A DNA stretch of 64,000 bases from Mycobacterium sp. ELW1. Lineage in GTDB: Bacteria; Actinomycetota; Actinomycetes; Mycobacteriales; Mycobacteriaceae. Location of the stretch: NCBI RefSeq assembly GCF_008329905.1, contig NZ_CP032155.1, forward strand, positions 3,968,001 through 4,032,000. Direction: 5' to 3'. Under the pieces are notes generated by a model. The model saw only the letters and a program-made list of their open reading frames with translations. It ran no database searches and was not told the origin of the DNA. Below are positions 47,521 to 57,492 of the stretch, piece by piece (the stretch's first letter is position 1; every line of letters begins with the position of its first letter). A program made the translations under genes and the position numbers.

Positions 47521-48438
47521 TCAGGCGCGCGGGTGCGCCTGATCGTGCACGGCGCGCAGGCGCGCGACCGTCACATGGGTGTAGAGCTGCGTGGTGGCCA
47601 GCGTCGAGTGCCCCAAGATCTCCTGGACGATGCGCAAATCGGCGCCGCCTTCGAGTAGATGGGTGGCCGCGCTGTGCCGCAGGCCATGCGGTCCGATGTC
47701 GGGCGCCCCGTCGACCGCCGACATTGTTTGGTGCACGACCGTGCGGGCCTGACGGGGGTCGAGTCGCTTGCCGCGCGTCCCGAGTAGCAGCGCGGGACCG
47801 GAGTCGGGGGTGGCCAGTTCGGGTCGGCCGTCGGTCAGCCAGGCGGTGAGCGCGGCCAGCGCCGGCGCCCCGAACGGGACCGTGCGTTGTTTGTTGCCCT
47901 TGCCCAGAACGCGCAGCACCCGCCGGCCGGTGTCGACATCGTCGATGTCCAGGCCGCACAGCTCGCTGACGCGGATGCCGGTGGCGTAGAGCAACTCGAC
48001 GATGAGCCGGTCCCGCAGCGCCAGCGGATCGCCCTGCTCGGCGCCGAGGTCGGCGGCGGCCATGGCGGCCAGTGCCTGATCCTGGCGCAGTACCGCGGGC
48101 AGGGTGCGACGGGCCTTGGGCAGCTGGAGCCGAACCGCGGGGTCGTCGGCGAGCAGGCCGCGGCGGGCGGCCCAGGCGGTGAACGTCTTGACTGCCGAGG
48201 TGCGCCGGGCGAGGGTCGTGCGGGCCGCTCCGGCGGCGGATTGCGCGGCCAGCCAGGAGCGCAGGATCGGCAGGGTCAGACCGCCCAGCCCGGCGCCGGG
48301 GGCGCGCTCGTCGAGGAAGGCGAACAGCGATTTCAGGTCGGTGAGGTAGGCCCGCTGGGTGTGCTCGGAGCGGGAACGCTCCAGCGCGAGGTACTCGGCG
48401 TAGTCGTCAAGGATCGCCGCGTAATCACTCGGGTCCAC
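47521..48438 (-). CDS. xerC: Tyrosine recombinase XerC
   Basis: A 305-residue recombinase: SAM-like N-terminal domain with [19 protein letters not shown], catalytic Arg in [18 protein letters not shown], Lys in [50 protein letters not shown] with His, Arg, His and the Tyr nucleophile. It resolves chromosome dimers at dif with XerD. I prefer the GTG at 48438 with AGGGGA directly before it; a GTG at 48462 is also possible. Matches Rv2894c. Confidence 0.93.
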   Translation of the reverse strand: MDPSDYAAILDDYAEYLALERSRSEHTQRAYLTDLKSLFAFLDERAPGAGLGGLTLPILRSWLAAQSAAGAARTTLARRTSAVKTFTAWAARRGLLADDPAVRLQLPKARRTLPAVLRQDQALAAMAAADLGAEQGDPLALRDRLIVELLYATGIRVSELCGLDIDDVDTGRRVLRVLGKGNKQRTVPFGAPALAALTAWLTDGRPELATPDSGPALLLGTRGKRLDPRQARTVVHQTMSAVDGAPDIGPHGLRHSAATHLLEGGADLRIVQEILGHSTLATTQLYTHVTVARLRAVHDQAHPRA

Positions 48439-48517
48439 TCCCCTACATTCGCATCCCCGCACAGCGGGGCGCGCACGGACGCGCGGCGTGTCCCGCCGTC
48501 GTGACTATTCCGTTGCG

Positions 48518-48682
48518 TCAGGACCGCTTGAAGGGGTTCCAGCGCGACGGCGGCGCCTCGCTCTGCGCGTGACCCGAGCACCACTGCCCGGCAGGCACGC
48601 CGCGACGTACGGCGTCGACGTGCATGCCACAGCCCGACCACGTCGTCTTCCCGCACACCCGACAATTCACAGCTCGGCACAT
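48518..48682 (-). CDS. 54-residue Cys-rich zinc-ribbon-like protein
   Basis: A short gene with a strong AAAGGAG ribosome site 7 bases before ATG 48682. The product begins MCRAVNCRVCGKTTWSGCG, continues with MHVDAVRRGVPAGQWCSGH, and ends FKRS. Five Cys and two His, arranged as two close C-x2-C-type pairs and a C-x2-H, suggest a zinc ribbon. This type of small actinobacterial protein is familiar but its role is not known. It follows the CsoR-like gene by 28 bases. Confidence 0.7.
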   Translation of the reverse strand: MCRAVNCRVCGKTTWSGCGMHVDAVRRGVPAGQWCSGHAQSEAPPSRWNPFKRS

Positions 48683-48710
48683 CGTGATCTCCTTTCCGGA
48701 AGAGCCGGCG

Positions 48711-49061
<351 letters not shown>

Positions 49062-49126
49062 TACTAGATCGTCGTCGTCCACCGGCTGCGGCTTGAGTCG
49101 CGTCACACGAGTAGGAGATGCCGCCA

Positions 49127-49558
49127 ATGCTTGGCTTGCTGAAACGGTTCTGGGTGGCAGCGATCGTCGTCATCGCCCTGCTCGCCGCGGTCGGTGTGGT
49201 CGGCCGGCTTCGAACGTTCTTCGACTCCGACAAGCCCTACCTCGCCGCCGCGATGCCGGCAGACGCCATCACGCCCATCAACACCAAGCGGGTGACCTAT
49301 GAGATCGTCGGTCCCGCAGAGGCATCCGGGCGAATCAGCTACCTCGACGTCAATGGCAGAACGATAGAGGCGGCCTTCACCGAGTTGCCCTGGTCGGTGA
49401 CGGTGAGCACCACCGACCCCGGCGTATTGGCCACTGTGGTCGCCCAAGGCGACACCGACAGACTGGGCTGCCGCATCCTGGTCGACGACAGACTCGTCGC
49501 CGAGAACTTCGCCGACGGCCGCGACGCGCAAGCCTTCTGTCTGGACAAAGCCGCGTGA
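49127..49558 (+). CDS. MmpS-family membrane protein
   Basis: A 143-residue protein: one membrane helix (VAAIVVIALLAAVGVVGRL) then a beta-rich extracytoplasmic domain (KRVTYEIVGPAEASGRISYLDVNG, LPWSVTVSTTDPGVLATVVAQGDTDRLGCRILVDDRLV). It assists the MmpL partner. ATG 49127 has AGGAG 9 bases before it; ATG 49118 would place the AGGAG directly against the start. It overlaps mmpL by 4 bases (GTGA). Confidence 0.9.
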   Translation: MLGLLKRFWVAAIVVIALLAAVGVVGRLRTFFDSDKPYLAAAMPADAITPINTKRVTYEIVGPAEASGRISYLDVNGRTIEAAFTELPWSVTVSTTDPGVLATVVAQGDTDRLGCRILVDDRLVAENFADGRDAQAFCLDKAA

Positions 49559-52530
49559 GCGCGCACACCAAGGAAACTCGGACCCGGATCCCCCGCACCA
49601 TCCGGGCGCTCGCGGTTCCGATCATCCTGGTCTGGGTGGCATTCACCGCGGCGGTGAATCTGCTTGTCCCCCAGGTGGAGAAGGTCGGCATGGCCAACGC
49701 CGTGTCGATGTCGCCGCAGGACGCGCCGGCGGTGATCGCCGCCAAGCGGATGGGGGCGAAATTTCAGGAGTCCAGTTCCGACAGCATCGCCATGGTGGTG
49801 CTCGTCGGCGATCAACCCCTGGGCGACGCGGCGCACCGCTACTACGAGACGCTCGTCGAGAAGTTCAACGCCGATAAGAAGCACGTACAGCACGTTCAGG
49901 ACTTCTGGGGCGACATGATCACCGCCGCGGGCGTCCAGAGCAGTGACGGCAAGGCCGCCTACGTCCAGCTGAACCTGGCCGGTGACCAGGGCAGCACCGA
50001 GGGCAACCACTCGGTGGATGCTGTGCGCACGATCATCGACGAAACCCCGCCTCCGGCAGGGCTACACGCCTACGTCACCGGGCCTGCGCCGTTGACCACG
50101 GATTCACTCGAGGCCAGTGACCGCGGCATGATCAAGATGACCGTGGTGACGATGATCGTCATCACGATCATGCTGGCGCTGGTCTACCGATCGGTGAGCA
50201 CGGTGCTGCTCATACTGGCGATCGTCGGCATCGAGATGGGTGCCGCCCGCGGGGCGGTCGCGGTGATCGGCCACCTCGGAATCATGGACTTCTCGACGTT
50301 TTCGGTTCCGCTGATGACGGCATTGTCGATCGCCGCGGGCACCGATTACGCGATCTTCCTGATCGGTCGATACCACGAAGCCCGACAGAACGGCGAGGAT
50401 CCGGAATCGGCCTATTACAGCGCATTCCACGGCGTCGGCCATGTCATCCTCGGCTCCGGGCTGACCATCGCGGGCGCCATGCTGACGTTGCGGCTGACCC
50501 GGCTGTCCTACTTCAATTCGCTGGCCTACCCGTCAGCCCTGGCCCTGGTCATCGTCGTCGCCGCCGCATTGACCGTCGCCCCGGCCATCCTGGTCGTCGC
50601 CAGCCGATTCGGCCTGCTCGATCCCAAGCGGATGATGAAGACCAGGGGGTGGCGCAAGGTCGGCACCGCAACAGTCCGCTGGCCCAAACCCATTCTGGCC
50701 GCGGCAACCAGCGTCGTGCTGCTCGGCCTGCTGGCCATGATCGGCTACAAGACGAGCTACGACGACCGCCGTTACATTCCGTCAGACGTGCCGGCCAACG
50801 TCGGGTACACGGCGGCCGAAAAGCACTTCAGCACAGCGCGACTCAACCCCGACATCATGACCATCGAGTCGGACCACGACATGCGCAACCCCACCGACAT
50901 GATCGTGCTCGACCGGATTGCCAAGGCGCTGTTCAGGATCAAGGGCATCGCGATGGTGCAGAGCATCACCCGGCCGCTGGGCTCCCCCATCGCCCACAGC
51001 TCCATCCCGTACCAGATCAGCATGTCCTCGGTACCGATCACCCAGAACCTGCAGTTCTTGAAGCAGCGCGTCGGTGATATCAGCAAGATGAGTGACGACA
51101 TGGGCGCGATGATCGGCTCGATGACACAGCTGCAGGCGTTGATGGTGAAGTTCTCCGATGCCATGCACACCACCGTCGGCGCAGGCCACGGCATGGTGGA
51201 GTCAGCGCACCGCAGCGTCGCCGACATGGACACCATGAAGGCAACGCTGGACCAGATGCGGGATAACATCGCCAATTTCGACGACGAGGTGCGGCCGTTC
51301 CGTAATTACTTCTACTGGGAGCCAAACTGTTTCAACATCCCGGCCTGCATTGCGGTGCGCTCGGCGTTCGACGCCATGGACGGCGTCAACACGTTCAGCG
51401 ATAACATGGCCTCGCTGCAGACCGACATGACCGCGATGGTCGACGGGATGGACAAGATGGTCAACGGCATGGACAGCATCGACGCGCTGGCGCCGCAGAT
51501 GGTGCAGCAGTTCGGCCCGATCATCGCGACCGCCACGACGATGCAGCACACCCTGCAGACCATCCACAGCAGTTTCGACGGGCTCATCCAGCAGATGCAG
51601 CAGATGACCGACACGGCCACCGCGATGGGTGAGGCGTTCGACGCATCCAAGAGTGACGACTACTTCTACCTGCCGCCGGAGGTGTTCGCCAACCCCGACT
51701 TCCAGAAGGGGCTCAAACTGTTCCTCTCACCGGACGGCAAAGCGGCCCGGCTGATCGTCACCCACGATGTGAATCCCGCATCGGAAGCCGGCATCTCGGT
51801 GGTCGACGATCAGCTGACCGCAGCACACGAGGCGATCAAGGGCACCGCGCTGGCCAACGCGGACGTCTACCTGACCGGCACCGCCGCCACCTACCGCGAC
51901 GTGCAGGCCGGTGCCAAATACGACACGATGATCGCCGCGTTCGCCGCTCTGACACTGATCTTCATCGTGATGCTGATCATCACGCGCGCACTGGTGGCGT
52001 CGATGGTGATCGTCGGGACGGTCGTGATCTCGCTGGGTGCCGCGTTCGGCCTGTCGGTGTTCATCTTCGAACGGATCGTGGGCATCGAATTGAACTGGAT
52101 CGTGCTGGCATTCGCGGTGATCATCCTGATGGCCGTCGGCAGCGACTACAACCTGCTGTTGGTGTCGCGGTTCAAGGAGGAGATCGGCGCGGGAATCAAC
52201 ACCGGCATCATCCGGTCCATGGGCAGCACCGGCACCGTGGTGACGGCAGCAGGACTGGTGTTCGCCTTCACGATGGGTTCGATGATCTCCGGTGACTTGC
52301 TGAACGTCGGTCAGGGCGGGATGACGATCGGGATCGGTCTGTTACTCGACACATTGATCGTCCGGTCCTTGATGACACCATCGATCGCCGCGATCCTCGG
52401 GCCGTGGTTCTGGTGGCCCCTGCGGGTGCGTCAACGGCCGGCCTACAGCGAACGGATGCGCGCGGTCCCTCCCGAGCAAGCTGCCAAGTCCGCACCCGGG
52501 GATGACACCGAGGTGCTCGCCCCGGCTTAG
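49555..52530 (+). CDS. MmpL-family RND transporter
   Basis: A 991-residue RND carrier with about twelve helices: first helix at about 23-45, then the MMPL domains with TALSIAAGTDYAIFLIGRYHEAR and AVIILMAVGSDYNLLLVSRFKEE, both containing the proton-relay Asp-Tyr pairs. Loop 2 (about residues 430-760) has many Met and Gln coiled-coil stretches as in MmpL4/MmpL5, which export siderophores with MmpS. The neighbouring siderophore-interacting protein fits. Starts GTG 49555, coupled to mmpS. Confidence 0.93.
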   Translation: MSAHTKETRTRIPRTIRALAVPIILVWVAFTAAVNLLVPQVEKVGMANAVSMSPQDAPAVIAAKRMGAKFQESSSDSIAMVVLVGDQPLGDAAHRYYETLVEKFNADKKHVQHVQDFWGDMITAAGVQSSDGKAAYVQLNLAGDQGSTEGNHSVDAVRTIIDETPPPAGLHAYVTGPAPLTTDSLEASDRGMIKMTVVTMIVITIMLALVYRSVSTVLLILAIVGIEMGAARGAVAVIGHLGIMDFSTFSVPLMTALSIAAGTDYAIFLIGRYHEARQNGEDPESAYYSAFHGVGHVILGSGLTIAGAMLTLRLTRLSYFNSLAYPSALALVIVVAAALTVAPAILVVASRFGLLDPKRMMKTRGWRKVGTATVRWPKPILAAATSVVLLGLLAMIGYKTSYDDRRYIPSDVPANVGYTAAEKHFSTARLNPDIMTIESDHDMRNPTDMIVLDRIAKALFRIKGIAMVQSITRPLGSPIAHSSIPYQISMSSVPITQNLQFLKQRVGDISKMSDDMGAMIGSMTQLQALMVKFSDAMHTTVGAGHGMVESAHRSVADMDTMKATLDQMRDNIANFDDEVRPFRNYFYWEPNCFNIPACIAVRSAFDAMDGVNTFSDNMASLQTDMTAMVDGMDKMVNGMDSIDALAPQMVQQFGPIIATATTMQHTLQTIHSSFDGLIQQMQQMTDTATAMGEAFDASKSDDYFYLPPEVFANPDFQKGLKLFLSPDGKAARLIVTHDVNPASEAGISVVDDQLTAAHEAIKGTALANADVYLTGTAATYRDVQAGAKYDTMIAAFAALTLIFIVMLIITRALVASMVIVGTVVISLGAAFGLSVFIFERIVGIELNWIVLAFAVIILMAVGSDYNLLLVSRFKEEIGAGINTGIIRSMGSTGTVVTAAGLVFAFTMGSMISGDLLNVGQGGMTIGIGLLLDTLIVRSLMTPSIAAILGPWFWWPLRVRQRPAYSERMRAVPPEQAAKSAPGDDTEVLAPA

Positions 52531-53375
52531 CCCTCCCCGGCTTCGGCCTCGGCGAGTTCACGCTTCCACTGTTTGAACGTCTCTTCGGTGCGGCCGCGCC
52601 GCCAATAGCCGGAGATGGAGGTCCACTTGGCGTCGACGCCGCGCTCCTTGCGGATGTAGGGGCGCAGATTGTGCATGACGGCTTGGGCTTCACCGTGGAT
52701 GAAGACCTGGACCTGGCCCGGTAGCCACAAAGTGGTGGTGACGGCCTCGATCAGCGGTGCGTTGTCACCGGCCCGGTCGTCGCCGACGAGGTCGGCGCGC
52801 CCGCCGCGGTAGATCCAGTTGATGGCCACGGATTCCGGCGCGTCGAGCTCGACTTCATCCTCGGGCCCGGCAACTTCGATGAATGCCTTGCCAACAGCGT
52901 TGGGCGGCAACGCTTCCAGGGCTGCGCTGATGGCGGGAAGTCCTGCCTCGTCGCCGGCGAACAGATGCCAGTCGGCGGCCGGGTCGGGTGCGTATGCCCC
53001 GCCGGGCCCCATCAGGTAGATGGTGTCACCGGGTTTGGCGGCCGCCGCCCAGGGTCCGGCCACACCGTGCTCGCCGTGGACCACGAAGTCGACGGTGATC
53101 TGGCGGGCCTGCGGGTCGACCCGGCGCACCGTATAGGTGCGCACGATGGGCTGATGCTCGGCCGGCAACTCGTGGAAGCTGTCCAGCGTCAGCGGGCGCG
53201 GCAGCGACGCGACGTCGATGTCGTCGCGCACGAAGACGAACTTGACGTAGGAGTCGGTGAACTCACCGGGTGTGAACGTGTCGAACCCGGTGCCGCCGAG
53301 GACGACGCGCACCATGTGCGGCGCGAGCTGCTCGGTGCCGATGACCTGAAATGTGTGTAGTGGTCGACCCGCCAC
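52527..53375 (-). CDS. viuB: Siderophore-interacting protein (ferric-siderophore reductase)
   Basis: A 282-residue flavoprotein: FAD motif PIVRTYTVRR, then DFVVHGEHGVAGPWAAAAKPGDTIYLMGPGGAY and the C-terminal AIN to HGEAQAVMHNLRPYIRKERGVDAKWTSISGYWRRGRTEE motif of SIP proteins. It reduces ferric siderophore to release iron, with NAD(P)H. It ends inside the mmpL stop region (4-base overlap, convergent). Matches Rv2895c (viuB). Confidence 0.9.
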   Translation of the reverse strand: MAGRPLHTFQVIGTEQLAPHMVRVVLGGTGFDTFTPGEFTDSYVKFVFVRDDIDVASLPRPLTLDSFHELPAEHQPIVRTYTVRRVDPQARQITVDFVVHGEHGVAGPWAAAAKPGDTIYLMGPGGAYAPDPAADWHLFAGDEAGLPAISAALEALPPNAVGKAFIEVAGPEDEVELDAPESVAINWIYRGGRADLVGDDRAGDNAPLIEAVTTTLWLPGQVQVFIHGEAQAVMHNLRPYIRKERGVDAKWTSISGYWRRGRTEETFKQWKRELAEAEAGEG

Positions 53376-53451
53376 ATCGCCTCCCGACGAAAATCGATAG
53401 CCAACCGGCTCGACTATACGTTTCGAGCGTGTGTTGCGGCCGTCTACATTC

Positions 53452-54585
53452 TCAGGCCGGCCTGCGCGTCAGCCGCCAGCAGCCGTCCTCGCGGCGGGCC
53501 AACCCGGCGATCTCCAACATCGCCAGCGGACCGAGCACCGCGGTAGGCGCCAGGCCGGATGCCACCGCGATGTCATCGGCGCTGAGCAGTCCGCGGGCCG
53601 GCAGCGCCTCGTACACCTGCTTCTCAGGGGCGCTCAGGCCATCGAGTGGGCCAACCGGACGCGGCTGCTCGTCGGCGAATTCGCCCGCCCGACCTACCAA
53701 TTCGACGACCTCTTCGGCTCGCGTCACCAGCTCGGCACCGTTGCGCAGCAAGGTGTGGCAGCCGATCGACGCCGCCGAGGTCACCGGCCCGGGCACGGCA
53801 CACACCACCCGGCCGAGCGCCCGTGCCCACGCGGCGGTGTTCGCCGCCCCGCTGCGAACACCGGCCTCCACCACCACGGTGGCCGTACCCAGCGCCGCCA
53901 CCAGCCGATTGCGGGTGAGGAAGCGGTGCCGCGCGGGGCGCACGCCCGGCGGGTATTCCGTGAGCAGCAGGCCGGAATTACCGATCCGGTGCAGCAGCGA
54001 CGAATGGCCGGCCGGGTAGAGCACGTCGATGCCGCCGGCCAGCACCGCCACCGTCTGCCCCTCGGCTGCGAGCACGGCTCGGTGCGCCACGCCGTCGATG
54101 CCGTATGCGCCGCCCGAGACCACGGTGACGTCCTGCTCGGCCAATCCCGCGGCCAGGTCGGCGGCGACGTGTTCGCCGTACGCAGACGCCGCCCGCGTCC
54201 CCACGATGGCCGCGGCCCGCTCCGCGACCTCGTCGAGCCGGGCCGGGCCGATCGCCCACATCGCGATCGGTGGTCGCCCGTGCGGCCTTTCCCGCACCGC
54301 GGATCCGCCGAAGCCTGCGAATGCCAGGGTTGGCCACTCGTCGTCGTCGGGCGTGATCAGGCGGCCGCCGCGCCGCTCGAGCAGAGCCAGGTCTGCCTCA
54401 GCTGCATTGATGTCGCGCCGGGCGGCGGTTCGCTCCCGTAACGCATCACTGACCTCGCCCCCGGCGACGCGGCGGGCGGCATCCACCGGGCCGACGTCGC
54501 CGACCAGCGCGGCGATCTCGTCACAGGGTGGTTCGGCGACCCTGGACAGGTACGCCCATGACAGCGTCCTGGCGTCGTCCGTCAC
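53452..54585 (-). CDS. dprA: DNA-processing protein DprA
   Basis: A 377-residue Rossmann-like DNA binding protein: AAIVGTRAASAYGEHVAADLAAGLAEQDVTVVSGGAYGIDGVAHRAVL, LAGGIDVLYPAGHSSLLHRI, LLTEYPPGVRPARHRFLTRNRLVAAL. The C-terminal winged helix is GLLSADDIAVASGLAPTAVLGPLAMLEIAGLARR. It protects single strands and loads RecA in natural transformation. GTG 54585 overlaps the comM stop by 4 bases. Matches Rv2896c. Confidence 0.92.
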   Translation of the reverse strand: MTDDARTLSWAYLSRVAEPPCDEIAALVGDVGPVDAARRVAGGEVSDALRERTAARRDINAAEADLALLERRGGRLITPDDDEWPTLAFAGFGGSAVRERPHGRPPIAMWAIGPARLDEVAERAAAIVGTRAASAYGEHVAADLAAGLAEQDVTVVSGGAYGIDGVAHRAVLAAEGQTVAVLAGGIDVLYPAGHSSLLHRIGNSGLLLTEYPPGVRPARHRFLTRNRLVAALGTATVVVEAGVRSGAANTAAWARALGRVVCAVPGPVTSAASIGCHTLLRNGAELVTRAEEVVELVGRAGEFADEQPRPVGPLDGLSAPEKQVYEALPARGLLSADDIAVASGLAPTAVLGPLAMLEIAGLARREDGCWRLTRRPA

Positions 54586-56093
54586 GGCTTTGCTCCTCCC
54601 TGACGGAAGCTCAATGCCACCGCCACGTCATCGATGTTCGGTGCAGTGCGTCCGGCCAGATCCGCCAAGGTCCACGCGACCCGCAGTGAGCGGTCGACGC
54701 CCCGGATGCTGAGCACCCCGCGTTCGAGTGCGGTCTTCAGCGGCGCCATCGCGGTGGCGTCGAGCCGGAACTTCCGGCGCAGCACCGACCCGGTGACTTC
54801 GGCGTTGGTGGTGAAACCGTATCGGCGCCACCGTTCGGCAGCTGCCGCGCGTGCCTGGGCAACCCGATCTCGCACAGCGGCAGTGGGTTCCGCCGCATCC
54901 GGTGCGAACGCACCGGCACGCACCATGTGCATTTCGACCCGCAGGTCCACTCGATCCATCAGTGGCCCGGACAGCTTGCCGAGATAACGACGCTTCTCCA
55001 CTGACGTGCAGATGCAGTCTTTCGGGTCGGTCTGTGCGCAGGCGCACGGGTTGGCCGCCATCACGAGCTGAAACCGCGCGGGGTAGCACGCCACCCCGTC
55101 ACGGCGGGCAAGCCGAATCTCACCGTCTTCCAACGGGGTTCGCAGGGATTCGAGGACGCTGACTCGAATCTCGGCGCATTCGTCGAGGAAGAGCACACCC
55201 CGATGTGCGCGACTGACGGCACCGGGACGAGCCATGCCCGAGCCGCCACCGACCAGGGCGGCCACACTCGACGAGTGATGCGGCGCGATGAACGGCGGGC
55301 GAGTGATCAGCGGGGTGGTCTCGGACAACATTCCGACCACCGAATGGATCGCCGTCACCTCCAGCGCCTCACGTTCGGTCAGTTCCGGTAGCAGCCCGGG
55401 AAGCCGTTGGGCCAGCATGGTTTTCCCCACACCCGGCGGTCCGGTGAGCATAAGGTGATGCGCACCTGCGGCGGCCACCTCGACAGCGAACCGGGCGTGC
55501 GTCTGGCCCACCACGTCAGCCAGGTCGGCAACCGAGTCGGCGTGCGGCGCCGGTGTGTCCACGCGATCGGCGAGGGCGGCCTTTCCCGTCAACCAGCCTT
55601 GCAGCTGCCGCAGTGTCTGGGCGCCAAGGACTTCGATGCCGTCGACCAGGCTCGCTTCAGCGAGGTTGGCAACCGGCACCACCACGGTGGGCCAGCCTTG
55701 TCGTTTGGCCGCCAGGACGGCCGGGAGCACGCCGCGCACCGACCGGATCCGGCCGTCGAGAGCCAGCTCGCCCAGCAGCACCGACTTCTCCAACCGATCC
55801 CACGGCTTCTTATGGCTTGCGGAGAGCACCGCGGCGGCGATCGCGATGTCGTACAGCGAGCCGGCCTTGGCCAACGTCGCCGGCGACAGCGCCAACGTCA
55901 GTCGCGACATCGGCCACTCGTTGCCGCAGTTGGTGATTGCCGCCCGTACCCGGTCCCGGGACTCGCGGAGCGCAGCGTCGGGCAGCCCCACCAGGTACAC
56001 CCCGGGGAGCCCCGCGGTGATGTCGGCCTCGATCTCGACGATCTCGCCGTCGAGGCCCCGCACCGCGACAGAGTAGGCCCGCCCCAACGCCAT
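54582..56093 (-). CDS. comM: ComM/YifB-type Mg chelatase-like AAA+ ATPase
   Basis: A 503-residue protein: N-terminal LonC-like part (VEIEADITAGLPGVYLVGLPDAALRESRDRVRAAI), AAA+ part with Walker A GPPGVGKTM, Walker B HRGVLFLDECAE, and the Mg chelatase C-terminal zinc-type cluster CACAQTDPKDCICTSVEKRRY. ComM promotes branch migration in transformation. ATG 56093 is coupled by one base to yraN (TGATG). Matches Rv2897c. Confidence 0.92.
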   Translation of the reverse strand: MALGRAYSVAVRGLDGEIVEIEADITAGLPGVYLVGLPDAALRESRDRVRAAITNCGNEWPMSRLTLALSPATLAKAGSLYDIAIAAAVLSASHKKPWDRLEKSVLLGELALDGRIRSVRGVLPAVLAAKRQGWPTVVVPVANLAEASLVDGIEVLGAQTLRQLQGWLTGKAALADRVDTPAPHADSVADLADVVGQTHARFAVEVAAAGAHHLMLTGPPGVGKTMLAQRLPGLLPELTEREALEVTAIHSVVGMLSETTPLITRPPFIAPHHSSSVAALVGGGSGMARPGAVSRAHRGVLFLDECAEIRVSVLESLRTPLEDGEIRLARRDGVACYPARFQLVMAANPCACAQTDPKDCICTSVEKRRYLGKLSGPLMDRVDLRVEMHMVRAGAFAPDAAEPTAAVRDRVAQARAAAAERWRRYGFTTNAEVTGSVLRRKFRLDATAMAPLKTALERGVLSIRGVDRSLRVAWTLADLAGRTAPNIDDVAVALSFRQGGAKP

Positions 56094-56458
56094 CAGCCGA
56101 CTCCACGCAGGTGGGTTATCTCTGGTGTGCGCTGCCGACCGATGCGCACACCGATCACGTCGATGCGGACGGCGGCCCAGCTCCGGTCTTGGCCGGCCAG
56201 CCAGATCCCGACCAGCCGGCGGATCCGCCGGACCTTGGCCGGTGTGACGGCGTACTCCACGCCGCCGAACCCGTCCGTGGTGCGGGTCTTCACCTCCACG
56301 AACACGACCGTGCCGTCGGAGGCGGCCGCGATCACGTCTAGTTCGCCGTAGCGGCAGCGCCAATTGCGAACCACGATCCGCAAGCCCAGCGACTCCAGAT
56401 GCTCGACCGCCAGCTGCTCCCCCAGCGCACCGAGCTGGTTGCGGCTCATCGTCGTCAT
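56093..56458 (-). CDS. yraN: YraN/UPF0102 family endonuclease-like protein
   Basis: A 121-residue protein: NQLGALGEQLAVEHLESLGLRIVVRNWRCRYGELDVIAAASDGTVVFVEVKTR has the restriction-endonuclease-like D..ExK core. Function is uncertain, probably linked to DNA processing because it sits with comM and dprA. ATG 56458 is used. Matches Rv2898c. Confidence 0.9.
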   Translation of the reverse strand: MTTMSRNQLGALGEQLAVEHLESLGLRIVVRNWRCRYGELDVIAAASDGTVVFVEVKTRTTDGFGGVEYAVTPAKVRRIRRLVGIWLAGQDRSWAAVRIDVIGVRIGRQRTPEITHLRGVG

Positions 56459-56490
56459 GGATGCAGCGTCGGGCACGCGGCCGACAGCCA

Positions 56491-56637
56491 CCGACGCTCA
56501 CCGACGCTCACCGACCGAATACTCGCCGAAACCGCCTAGTTGTCCCCAGATCCGCGCTCATCCACAGGCTGACCTTCGCTGAGGTCCAGCGGGTAGTCGC
56601 CGACCGGAACTAGTGCTGCACCACGAGACTCGGCAGC
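56491..56637. other. Intergenic region with tandem 10-mers and near-DnaA boxes
   Basis: CCGACGCTCA occurs twice in tandem at about 56490-56509, followed by CCGACC. Further on are TTGTCCCCA (56540-56548) and TCATCCACA (56558-56566), each one mismatch from a DnaA box (TTGTCCACA or TTATCCACA). No gene was seen. It lies between yraN and a HAD phosphatase gene. Confidence 0.35.
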
Positions 56638-57492
56638 TCAGATCAGCTCGATCGCCTCCGCGATCGACGGCAATACGCGCGCCGGCCGGAACGGGTAGCG
56701 CTCGATGTCCTGAACCGTCGTCGAGCCCGTCAGCACCAGGATCGTTTCCAGTCCCGCCTCGATCCCGGCCACCACGTCGGTGTCCATCCGGTCGCCGACC
56801 ATCACCGTGCTCTCCGAGTGCGCCTCGATCCGGTTCAGCGCGCTGCGGAACATCATCGGGTTGGGCTTGCCCACGAAATACGGTTCGCGACCGGTGGCCT
56901 TGGTGATCATCGCGGCCACCGACCCCGTGGCCGGCATGGGCCCTTCAGCCGACGGCCCGGTCACGTCGGGGTTGGTGGCGATGAAGCGCGCACCCTGCCC
57001 GATCAGCCGGACTGCCTTGGTGATCGCCTCGAAGGAGTAGGTGCGCGTCTCGCCGAGCACCACGAAATCCGGATCGGTATCGGTCAGCGTGTACCCCGCC
57101 TCGTGCAGAGCTGTGGTCAGTCCTGCCTCGCCGATGACGTATGCCGATCCGCCGGGCAGTTGATCGTTCAGGAAAGCCGCGGTGGCCATGGCCGAGGTCC
57201 AGATGGCCTCTTCGGGCACCTCCAGTCCCGAACGCGCCAGCCGCGCCGCCAGGTCACGCGGTGTGTAGATCGAATTGTTGGTCAGCACCAAAAATCGCCG
57301 CCGCTTGTCGATCAGGCACGCCAAGAACTCGGCGGCCCCGGGCAACGCATGCTCCTCGCGCACCAGCACACCGTCCATATCGGTAAGCCAGCATTCCGGT
57401 GTCGTTCGCACGGTCCTCCCTTCGGGGACGTCCTGCACAACAGTGTTACCCGATAAGGCGTCGCCAACCCCACGTTCGAGCAAGGTGGTCAT
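56638..57492 (-). CDS. HAD-IIA sugar phosphatase-like protein (NagD type)
   Basis: A 284-residue phosphatase: motif I DMDGVLVREEHALPGAAEFL (here TDMDGVL), motif II LTNNS, C2-type cap, motif III/IV VGKPNPMMF and VMVGDRMDTDVVAGIEAGL. Substrates of NagD-type enzymes include nucleotides and sugar phosphates. It starts at ATG 57492, which overlaps the stop of the next gene upstream (ATGA), so the two are coupled. Confidence 0.88.
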   Translation of the reverse strand: MTTLLERGVGDALSGNTVVQDVPEGRTVRTTPECWLTDMDGVLVREEHALPGAAEFLACLIDKRRRFLVLTNNSIYTPRDLAARLARSGLEVPEEAIWTSAMATAAFLNDQLPGGSAYVIGEAGLTTALHEAGYTLTDTDPDFVVLGETRTYSFEAITKAVRLIGQGARFIATNPDVTGPSAEGPMPATGSVAAMITKATGREPYFVGKPNPMMFRSALNRIEAHSESTVMVGDRMDTDVVAGIEAGLETILVLTGSTTVQDIERYPFRPARVLPSIAEAIELI

